Source: Catonia carolina (taxonomy: Eukaryota > Arthropoda > Insecta > Hemiptera > Achilidae). Taken from it: DNA of 64,000 bases. The translations under genes and the position numbers were made by a program. The notes below the pieces were generated by a model. The model searched no databases and was not told the DNA's origin. It saw nothing but the letters and a program-made list of their open reading frames with translations. The stretch is taken from NCBI GenBank assembly GCA_035578175.1, contig JAQMRL010000002.1, forward strand, positions 99,674,748 to 99,738,747. Reading direction: 5' to 3'. Of this stretch, positions 57,801-64,000 are shown in pieces (position 1 is the first letter of the stretch; each line of letters opens with the position of its first letter).

Positions 57801-60800
57801 AATTTTAAGGTTTTAGCGAAGGTACAGCATAATATTATATTAGGTATACATTTTCTAAAAACAACGCGCGCCGTATTTAATGCAATAAAATCAATAATAA
57901 CCTTTGATTGGTTAAATAATCAAAATTTTTATTTAAAGGATATACATCCAGATCAGATTAATAATGTCGAACAATCTGATTACATTAAAAATAAAATTAT
58001 TAATTTATGCAAGGAATTCCCAGATGTACTCACTACTAAACTAGGATGTACAGATGTCTTGACATACGACATTAAACTCAAAAATAACGAAATAATAAAA
58101 TCGAGACCATATCCGTTAAACCCTATAAAAACACTTCAGATGAAACATCAGATAGATAAATTATTGAAAGATAAAGTGATAAGAGAGAGTGTCTCACCTT
58201 ATTCGTCCCCGGCCTTCTTAATTCCAAAACCAAATGGTACGAGTCGTTTGGTCGTAGACTATCGCTTGGTTAACTTAGTAATCGACTCAGAAGCACAACC
58301 TTTACCTAACATAAACCATGCCTTTCAATGGTTTTCAGGTGCGCGATGGTTTAGCACACTGGATTTAGCTCAAGCGTACCATCAAATACCATTAACACCC
58401 AAATCACGCCAAATCACTGCATTTTGTACTCCGGATGGTTTATATGAGTACAACAGATTACCTTTCGGTTTATCAACTGGAGCGCAAGTTTTGACACGCC
58501 TCATGAACACAATATTTAAGGACGTTAAGTACAAATTTGTGTTCAATTATATGGATGACATATTAATATACTCCAAAAGTTTTCCGGAACACCTAAAGCA
58601 CATTAGAATAGTACTGTCGATTCTACGAAAAGCCGGCATTACTGTTAATCCAGATAAAGTGACGTTCGCAGTAAACGAGATCCCATTCCTTGGACATACC
58701 TTATCTTATAAAGGAGTCTCTATAGATTCAACTAGGACACAGAAAATTTTGGAGTATCCTGAACCCAAATCTGTGAAACAGGTACATCGATACTGTGGCA
58801 TGATTAACTATTTTTCTAAATTTATAAAAAATTACGCCGATCGAATCGAACCCCTAAATAAATTGCGTCGTAAAAATACTCAGTTTATCTGGGGAGACTC
58901 ACAAAAAATTGCGTTTGAAGATCTTAAACAGGCAATTGCTAATCCCCCGGTATTGGCAATACCAGACTTCTCCAAAACTTTCATTTTACAGACAGATGCG
59001 TCTGATACAGGTCTAGGAGCCGTACTGCTTCAGGAACATGAAGGGTCTAGACGACCCATAGCGTACGCCTCTAAGACGTTGACGGCGGCCGAAAGGAAGT
59101 TTTCCGCGTATGAACGAGAGTGTTTTGCAGTAGTTTTTGCGACAGATCGTTTTCGAACTTACCTGGCACACCGTGAATTCCTTTTAGAAACCGACAACCA
59201 AGCATTAGCCTGGCTTCTTTCCAGACCTAAACAGTTAGGCAGATTAGCTAGGTGGGTGCTCAGATTGTCTGTTTTTAAGTTCAAAATTAATCACATTCGT
59301 GGTTCCGATAATAACGTTGCCGATGCGTTATCGAGAATGTACAGTTCCACTAGTCAAGATACCGCGAAGGATATATCTTATATCAACGCTTTATTGTCAC
59401 AGTTTCCTTTATCTTTTACGGACATAAGGAAACATCAAGAACAGGATACCTTTATCCTCCAACAAAAACGCAAGATGGATAAAAAATTTTGTTTGTCGAA
59501 AGGAGTGCTATGTCTAAAAGACAGAAACAATAAACCTGTCAAAATAGTTCTCCCTAACTCTTTAAAAGACTTAGTATTTAAATATTTCCATCATTCTGAA
59601 ATATGTGGACACTTAGGTGTCGACAAAACAATACACAAAATAACGCGACATTTTTACTGGCAAGATATATATAAAGAAATTCCTTTAAAAGTGAATGCTT
59701 GTACAACTTGTCAGCGAAGCAAACCTGGAATAAATTACAAATGGGGGAATCTCAGTTCCAGGGTTTCAACAAAACCATTTGATACTCTTTTTATCGACAC
59801 TGTAGGCAGCCTACCAAAAACCAACCAAGGGTATAAATATATACTAGTTGTGGTAGACAGCTTTTCAAAATTTACATGGTTAACTCCATTAAAGAATACG
59901 TCTTCAATTATAGAAGAATTAAAACGTATTTTTCAAAACTATTCCATTCCACGACTAATCGTCACAGATAACGCTAAAACATTCAATTCAGTAATTTTTA
60001 AAAATTTTTGTTTCAACCTGGGCATTAAAAGGACCACACTCTCTCCTTATCACCCGCAACCATCTCACGCCGAACGATTAAACAGAAATCTCAGGTCTAT
60101 TCTTATTGCGTATCACGCAACTACACAAACAACCTGGGATAAATCACTCTTTTGGTTTCAGTTGGCTTTTAATATGGCGAAACATACAGCCCACGGTGTA
60201 TGTCCGTTTGAAATATTACATACTTTTCCAGCTCAAACACCCTTGGACAGAGCGTGGAATATCCAAGACATCCTTCATCGGAATCCCGTACGTTCGAGCA
60301 ACGTGATGAGTACAATTAGACGGCAACTAATTAAGTCTCATCATGATATGGCACGTAGATACAATGCTACACGTCATCCAAATCCGTTTTCGGTGGGAGA
60401 TAAGGTTTTGCTTAAAACTCATCCCGTAAGTTCGAAACGGAAAAATATTTGTGCGAAAATGGCATACCGATGGTCGGAACCATTTTCTATCATAGGCTTC
60501 TCCACACCAGTTACAGCCTTACTCCGTAAGACTGTTGGGGGAGAAATAACCAAAGAGCACATATCTAATCTTAAAAAGGTTACATAATTTACTGAGATTA
60601 GAAATATTCTTAGGTGACGTACGTCGCGACACTCGAGCTTGAGATGATTGTACTAAGTATGTATCTGATGTTGCATGATGTGTGGATGTGTACAAACACC
60701 TGTACGTCCGTAAACTCATACAAAACTAAACACACTCACACACAAACATAAACACACAACCTTCACACACTTGATATAAACACCAGATGATTTACCACCT

Positions 60801-62981
60801 CCAGATGTGAGTGATTCAACAAAAAAGAAAAAGAAAAGAGTTTCAGAAAAAAGAAAATTAATTTAAAATATTAAAAAAAAAAGGATTGTTGAACATTCAT
60901 TCAATTTTAAACTTTTTAAGAGAAAGGACGTTTCTTATAATTTTTAATAACAAGATTCAAAATATACGACAATTTTTATAAATAGATAAAGGGAAGAAAG
61001 ATTTTAGCGATTTTAAAACATTTTTAAGAAATCTTAAGGACTTTTAAAATATTTTAAAGATTTTAAAAAACTTTAATTGTTTTTTGTGTTTTAATTGTTT
61101 TACGTGGTTGTAAAACGTATTTGTTTAACGTACTGAATAAATAAATTTTTAGAGTATTCAATTTCTATTAATAAAAAAAAGGCAGTGAGTACAACACGTG
61201 TGTTTAACTGTAAGTATTGTTGTATATGCGTATACAGACTGGCAAACTAATGCAAAACATTAAATGTTCAGTATTTTTTTAAATGCTGACAAATCAATAA
61301 AAAAAGTTAACTAAACTTTTTTTCTTGTCAGCGTTTAGTTTTCATTAAAACAAAACAACTCACAAAAAATACAGTACTAAAATTATAACAATTTTCAAAC
61401 AAAATAAAGAAACAAATATTTCACTTACAGTTAATTGCATACAAAAAAATTACTCAAAATTATTACCGGTTTCTCGTACAACATGATCTTGTTCCAAGAA
61501 CATCAAAAACTAAGAATTAATATTCAAAATAATCAAGGTACAGTATGCAGATGAACTAAAGTCCTCTAGCTGTGGGAGTGAGAGAATGCATAACGCTCTC
61601 ACTTGCACAAGCCATACGCGCCATTCCAATAACATTGTATAATTTTACTCATTGTTGTGAGCAAGCGTTTATGCACACAGTAAACTAACAAGCAAGATAA
61701 CGACTGTAGTATGTTTTCAGATCTGGATTATGACGGTAAAGACCTTTGGGCGCATGCGTAGTTATGCCACCTATCTACCTCTGACTCGCTCGGCTATGGG
61801 ACATTAATTCATCTGATATCTGTATGTATGTCTCCAAACAGAGTTTGGAATTTACTAATCAGAATTTCAAAATGTTATTTTTGAAATTTTGAATTTGAAC
61901 TGCAGCAGTGCAGCAGTTCACAACATCATTGTGAGCTTCAATGTCTAGCATTACTAACACCTCCACCTCACCTCCCATCTTCTAGTGTTACCACATTACA
62001 GATAAGTAAAAGTAATGCATTATGTTACACAATAAATAAACAAAGTAAACTATATAATGAACTGAAAATCAAAACAGACATATAATACATCAATAACTCA
62101 TTGTATTTATAGGTACATACTATTATTTTAAAACTACAAAAACTAGTTTATTTTCATTCAATTCATTTTAAATTTTACAGACAACTCTTTTTATACTTTC
62201 CTAATTCAATCACGATAAATATTTGAATTTGCCATTTTACATTTATACAATGTAAACAGAAGTTATGTCTAATCATTTACATTCATAAAAATAATTAGTG
62301 TGATTTATGAGTAATTACTCATTATGTGGATCCACCATCCATCTTACAATAAACAAGTATTTGTTCAACAGCAGACTTTGTTTAACAAAAAAAAGTTGTC
62401 AGTCTTTTATTTTTGTGGAACACGGTTAGATAACACTTTTAGTGAAGTATCTACTTGTGCAATTCTACTTGGCTTTATTATAAATGTCCATGAATTTAAA
62501 TACTTGAACACTTCAATAATATTAAATAACTATTTCTTATAACAAGGATAGAATCTCAGGAACATAGACAAAAATTTCTTTTAAAAATTTACACATTTTC
62601 ATGATACCACATCAGTAAAACAAAACGAAGATTTTGTTGAAACCAAATGCATGAATACAATTTAGATCTGATTACATAAAGCCACCTATTTTTAAATTCA
62701 AACATAAAAAACACACTCACCTGTAAACACTGACGCATAATACAAGTCTGCTTAGCTCTACCAGGACCACCAAACTTAACCATATCTTGACAAAATGCAC
62801 ATTCACCACAATCTTTCTGTTGGCAAGCTTCACATTTCTTACATCTTGTCCGTCTTCTTCGAGGTCCTGTACCCTTTTTATGGCCACTTCCACCTCCATT
62901 ATAATGTTTTTTATGATCACCACTTCCTACCCAGCCTTGATTTCCATAATTCTTCATCAAAGGCATTCTAAGATCTACATC
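51801..62981 (-). CDS. Kdm2: Kdm2 (JmjC H3K36 demethylase), partial, four exons
   Basis: Exons 62981-62721, 55201-55040, 53591-53499 and 51893-51801 are all phase 0 to 0 and join to about 203 residues. KDM2 proteins are nuclear: the CXXC finger binds unmethylated CpG, the PHD binds chromatin, and the N-terminal JmjC removes H3K36 methyl groups. The CXXC-PHD block with its short spacing ([19 protein letters not shown]) is diagnostic of KDM2/FBXL10-11. The JmjC exons must lie beyond 64000 on the right. The F-box and LRR part expected to the left was not found. The CXXC-PHD intron is inflated by a Gypsy element in antisense. Whether a normal transcript runs through is unknown. Confidence 0.88.
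52111..52395. repeat. Direct tandem duplication, ~160-bp unit
   Basis: ACTTCATTGTTTCATACAGA and AATTGTTTTTGTCTAGCCAC recur one unit apart (52111-52270, 52271-52395). It lies in a Kdm2 intron and is non-coding. Confidence 0.85.
52396..53498. other. Kdm2 intron, nothing recognised
   Basis: AT-rich intron DNA with no recognised feature. Confidence 0.45.
53499..53591 (-). CDS. Kdm2: Kdm2 PHD exon, second part
   Basis: 93 nt (31 codons) from acceptor TTGTAG| to donor AAA|GTAAGT. It encodes [20 protein letters not shown] and then [11 protein letters not shown], the last Cys pair of the PHD finger. The [16 protein letters not shown] stretch is close to that of vertebrate KDM2A/B. Confidence 0.92.
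53592..54059. other. Kdm2 intron, nothing recognised
   Basis: AT-rich. The last ~100 bases may be an eroded start of the LINE that follows. Confidence 0.4.
54060..54870 (+). mobile_element. RTE-like LINE fragment, third family
   Basis: Broken frames encode [34 protein letters not shown] (the YADD motif decayed to YVND), [11 protein letters not shown], then at the end [20 protein letters not shown] and [14 protein letters not shown]. It is an old RT-to-3'-end fragment in the Kdm2 intron, antisense to the gene. Confidence 0.75.
55040..55201 (-). CDS. Kdm2: Kdm2 PHD exon, first part
   Basis: 162 nt (54 codons) from acceptor TTTCAG| to donor CTG|GTGATT. It encodes [18 protein letters not shown], a short loop, then [21 protein letters not shown], giving the first Cys pair, the Cys-x2-Cys, and the His-x2-Cys of a C4HC3 PHD finger. 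The acceptor is about 135 bp from the edge of the Gypsy element. Confidence 0.92.
55358..55860 (+). repeat. 5' LTR (shared part)
   Basis: Direct repeat of 60692-61196 with two substitutions and a 2-base poly-A length change by eye. It ends GAGTACAACA. Bases upstream of 55358 do not match the other LTR. Confidence 0.92.
55864..55880 (+). promoter_or_regulatory. Putative primer-binding site
   Basis: TGGTGCATCGACCGGGA begins three bases after the LTR. A TGG start here is expected for pairing with a tRNA 3' CCA end. The tRNA was not identified. Confidence 0.6.
56092..57465 (+). CDS. Gypsy gag
   Basis: 457 codons, [18 protein letters not shown] onward. Gag coats the element RNA and forms the particle. 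A retrotransposon-gag-type helical core sits at about residues 220-380. Near the C-terminus [14 protein letters not shown] is a perfect CX2CX4HX4C zinc knuckle (about 430-443) for RNA binding. The last codons run over A AAA AAC directly before TAA. No interruption is seen. Confidence 0.92.
   Translation: MEGQIALILDPTKLDETNINFQLRIRKSTTTGNVRQKRQRLQKLLDNGRQFDLNTLRRFDIDKQLTDCQNYLLKLRNAENLNDLEKYNAEIFDDRLNKILAFVLPNKPDKTIGFQNLREELEIWKANELRDIEARPKFEQNLNPEEANLNNNSLPDQRQGILNSDQINLIHHPVIQNPILRQDVPDILIPNAVGNNNPLCFQRELNFNWTKIANPIENELKHLTITDGRDIDTLVRNIKIIKQIQKRYAVDLPLVLLTPFMTGFTQQIFENSIRNNHNFDQFHQDLVNKLITPKMKEILKLKLLYRNQSQTETLAEYMKEILENHDVLRLDLTEGELINVILTGLNEIYATHIGIIGKPNNLQDFNKLDAYVYERVYATTLNDLGLSSMNNTDNLNTTDTTVPSQIKQNTLKETTFNNTKSQTSLTTLKCFYCNKLGHIKRNCKLWQQKGNYRNSKN
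57456..57462 (+). promoter_or_regulatory. -1 ribosomal frameshift heptamer
   Basis: A AAA AAC lies in the gag frame immediately before the gag TAA (57463). The pol frame is -1 relative to gag and is open from 57453, so it overlaps the heptamer. This is the classic X XXY YYZ arrangement for making Gag-Pol. No downstream pseudoknot was verified. Confidence 0.7.
57495..60587 (+). CDS. Gypsy pol: protease, RT, RNase H, integrase
   Basis: 1030 codons from the first Met; the frame is open further upstream into gag, so the true start is probably by frameshift. Protease: DCGST at 43-47 (most relatives have DSG or DTG). Reverse transcriptase: [12 protein letters not shown] (286-297) and YMDD (352-355). 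RNase H: D501, E540 and D567 ([22 protein letters not shown]), with D610. Integrase: HHCC finger (H700, H706, C736, C739) and D768, D825, E860, a D,D35E core. The C-terminal part ([11 protein letters not shown]) is a GPY/F-like or host-contact region. The domain order RT-RH-IN places it in Ty3/Gypsy. It is intact, so autonomous transposition is possible. Confidence 0.94.
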   Translation: MVRTCGNNVNKGLKIGKQTSNCNYALKALAIKIKNDTFNALIDCGSTHNVISQKMYNLLKNKNAIIKEENFNTICLTADRFPLEINKQVWVKIVLRKLSVKINFKVLAKVQHNIILGIHFLKTTRAVFNAIKSIITFDWLNNQNFYLKDIHPDQINNVEQSDYIKNKIINLCKEFPDVLTTKLGCTDVLTYDIKLKNNEIIKSRPYPLNPIKTLQMKHQIDKLLKDKVIRESVSPYSSPAFLIPKPNGTSRLVVDYRLVNLVIDSEAQPLPNINHAFQWFSGARWFSTLDLAQAYHQIPLTPKSRQITAFCTPDGLYEYNRLPFGLSTGAQVLTRLMNTIFKDVKYKFVFNYMDDILIYSKSFPEHLKHIRIVLSILRKAGITVNPDKVTFAVNEIPFLGHTLSYKGVSIDSTRTQKILEYPEPKSVKQVHRYCGMINYFSKFIKNYADRIEPLNKLRRKNTQFIWGDSQKIAFEDLKQAIANPPVLAIPDFSKTFILQTDASDTGLGAVLLQEHEGSRRPIAYASKTLTAAERKFSAYERECFAVVFATDRFRTYLAHREFLLETDNQALAWLLSRPKQLGRLARWVLRLSVFKFKINHIRGSDNNVADALSRMYSSTSQDTAKDISYINALLSQFPLSFTDIRKHQEQDTFILQQKRKMDKKFCLSKGVLCLKDRNNKPVKIVLPNSLKDLVFKYFHHSEICGHLGVDKTIHKITRHFYWQDIYKEIPLKVNACTTCQRSKPGINYKWGNLSSRVSTKPFDTLFIDTVGSLPKTNQGYKYILVVVDSFSKFTWLTPLKNTSSIIEELKRIFQNYSIPRLIVTDNAKTFNSVIFKNFCFNLGIKRTTLSPYHPQPSHAERLNRNLRSILIAYHATTQTTWDKSLFWFQLAFNMAKHTAHGVCPFEILHTFPAQTPLDRAWNIQDILHRNPVRSSNVMSTIRRQLIKSHHDMARRYNATRHPNPFSVGDKVLLKTHPVSSKRKNICAKMAYRWSEPFSIIGFSTPVTALLRKTVGGEITKEHISNLKKVT
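60692..61196 (+). repeat. 3' LTR (shared part)
   Basis: Partner of 55358-55860. Upstream, the shared region stops at ACAAACACC. No clear polypurine tract precedes it. ACAACA then CGTG marks the right edge. Confidence 0.9.
61201..62720. other. Kdm2 CXXC-PHD intron, nothing recognised
   Basis: About 1.5 kb. A GAATGCATAACGCTCTCACTT / GTGAGCAAGCGTTTATGCAC inverted pair around 61590-61678 is the only structure noted. Confidence 0.4.
62721..62981 (-). CDS. Kdm2: Kdm2 CXXC zinc-finger exon
   Basis: 261 nt (87 codons). A Gly/His/Lys-rich lead ([19 protein letters not shown]) is followed by [40 protein letters not shown] and IMRQCLQ. This holds the eight Cys of two CXXCXXC clusters plus the KFGGPG loop that contacts CpG. 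The donor CAG|GTGAGT is strong; the acceptor (TTTAAAAG|) is unusually purine-rich. Confidence 0.92.
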
Positions 62982-63114
62982 CTTTTAAAAAAATACATTC
63001 AAATAAATAACAAACACTAAAAAAAAAAATACTATGACGCAGTTATATATCAAGAGAGTTGCATTTGAAAAAAAATCCTAAAAATAAAATATGGTTACGA
63101 GAAAAATAAAAATG

Positions 63115-63360
63115 GAGAATGTAGGTTAAGAAGTAATAAACAGATAATTATGGAAATTAAAAAATACAAAAAATAAGACTTTACGAGAAAGAAAACTTCT
63201 GTTTTATAGATATATCTATAGGATGGACCAGAAAAGATTTACAACACAGTTATTTGATAGGCGCTAAAACAACAAAAGAGAAGAAGAAAGAGTAGTGAAA
63301 AATTGAAAAAGGCTACGGAAAGATGAAAAATAGCAATGAAAAGGAAATATTAGTGGTCCT
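63115..63360 (+). mobile_element. LINE C-terminal scrap
   Basis: FYRYIYRMDQKRFTTQLFD resembles the FYGHxxRMDxxRLTKxIFD block that ends several insect non-LTR ORF2 proteins. It is heavily eroded. Confidence 0.5.
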
Positions 63361-63611
63361 ATGTGGGCTGTCAATACGATAAAAGAATGCTAATTATATA
63401 TAATTTTCCCTATTACTTTCTAAGTTGTGGTTTTCTTTCATTTTTCAAGAGGAGTAAACAAGAAATAAGAGATTCCTCTTTCTATCTATTTTTCTATTTC
63501 CTCATTAATCAAACAGGTAGGGCAATTCAGCCTACCTTACGAAAACACATTATATACATTAACTAAAACAATTCATGGAGAGGCCTGTTCCCTTCCTTGA
63601 CAAAATTTTTT

Positions 63612-64000
63612 ATTACTTTCTCTTGGCTTAAATGAAATATATGAACAGAAAGTAGAGTTTTAATGTCAATTTTTACCGGAAAGGCATGTTTTCAGATCCC
63701 CTGAACCTGCTTTTTACCGATAGGTCGATATAAGTGTGTGCAAACAAAATAACTCAAAAATGGGAAATTGTACAAAATTGAAACTTCTACCGTAAGTGGG
63801 TACAACGAAGAGAGTTGACAAGAACTTTTTATCAAAATCAGTTAATTGGAAGTAGCTGTTTATTCATCCAATTTTTTAGTTTTTTGCAATTTTCTTGAAA
63901 GACAGCTCTTATGATTTTGTTTCAAATTGCTTTATTTACTTTACTTTTTGTGGTCAACAAGATGGGGTAAGAGGCAGAACTGTCAAAATTCATGGGGAGG
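63612..64000 (+). mobile_element. CTTTCTC-family unit, cut by window edge
   Basis: Starts ATTACTTTCTCTTGGCTTAA, with TTTTCAGATCCCCTGAACC and ATCAAAATCAGTTAATTGGA as in the forward units. The interior is diverged. It continues beyond 64000. Confidence 0.7.

Larger units (their letters stand above)
55335..61196 (+). mobile_element. Ty3/Gypsy LTR retrotransposon, complete-looking
   Basis: Two LTRs of at least 503 and 505 bp flank gag and pol. No env-like frame lies between pol and the 3' LTR. CGTG follows the 3' LTR (61197-61200) and also lies at 55331-55334, which would be a 4-bp target duplication with a TG..CA element. It sits in the Kdm2 CXXC-PHD intron in antisense orientation. Confidence 0.9.

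Noticed and set aside
60588..60691. An env gene downstream of pol
   Set aside because: Only ~100 bp separate the pol stop from the shared 3' LTR region.
1..64000. CRISPR arrays, operons, integrons or bacterial genes
   Set aside because: None present; spliced genes and transposon types are those of an animal nuclear genome.

Overview
The window is AT-rich animal nuclear DNA, almost certainly from an insect. Both recognisable host genes are split by spliceosomal introns (GT..AG), and the rest is mainly arthropod-type transposons: mariner and DD41D Tc1/mariner elements, RTE-like LINEs, tRNA-derived SINEs, a Ty3/Gypsy element, and hAT and pogo-like TIR elements. The mixture looks hemipteran, but that is an impression only; the species was not identified.

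Host genes. (1) Cdc6, the DNA replication licensing ATPase, is on the minus strand. Nine coding exons between 21203 (ATG) and 1255 (stop) join in frame at consensus-type splice sites to give about 517 residues. All AAA+ motifs and the C-terminal winged-helix region are present. (2) Upstream on the same strand, about 30 kb away, lies part of Kdm2 (JmjC histone H3K36 demethylase). Four exons between 62981 and 51801 encode the CXXC zinc finger, a PHD finger split over two exons, and a following basic linker. The JmjC exons must lie beyond the right edge. F-box and LRR exons were not found. (3) A CpG-rich patch at 36.99-37.4 kb on the plus strand may be a promoter with a first coding exon for a signal peptide. 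This is tentative.

Layout. 1-21.2 kb: Cdc6, with introns holding an eroded mariner, a 2.3-kb inverted-repeat element, SINEs, an inverted DD41D transposase fragment, a full-length RTE-like LINE flanked by a perfect 11-bp target duplication, an uncharacterised ~400-bp retroposon (called R400 here), a foldback MITE and a SINE split by a mariner. 21.2-51.8 kb: intergenic or unrecognised sequence packed with mobile DNA, including an intact DD41D transposase gene with terminal inverted repeats, several more copies of the ~0.9-kb repeat that forms the 2.3-kb palindrome (called the CTTTCTC unit here), three mariner relics, a second RTE-like LINE with one nonsense codon, and a triple nest (LINE inside R400 inside hAT) in which each layer has its own target duplication. 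51.8-63.0 kb: Kdm2 exons. The CXXC-PHD intron holds a young, complete-looking Gypsy element (about 5.8 kb, LTRs nearly identical) inserted antisense to the gene. 63.0-64.0 kb: LINE scrap and another partial CTTTCTC unit.

Cdc6 acts with ORC and Cdt1 to load MCM at origins. KDM2 proteins bind unmethylated CpG and demethylate H3K36. Nothing here indicates that the two genes cooperate; they are neighbours only. I saw no CRISPR, operon or bacterial feature. The least explained items are the CTTTCTC inverted-repeat family, R400, and the CpG-rich putative first exon. The Gypsy element also carries a textbook -1 frameshift heptamer at its gag-pol junction.
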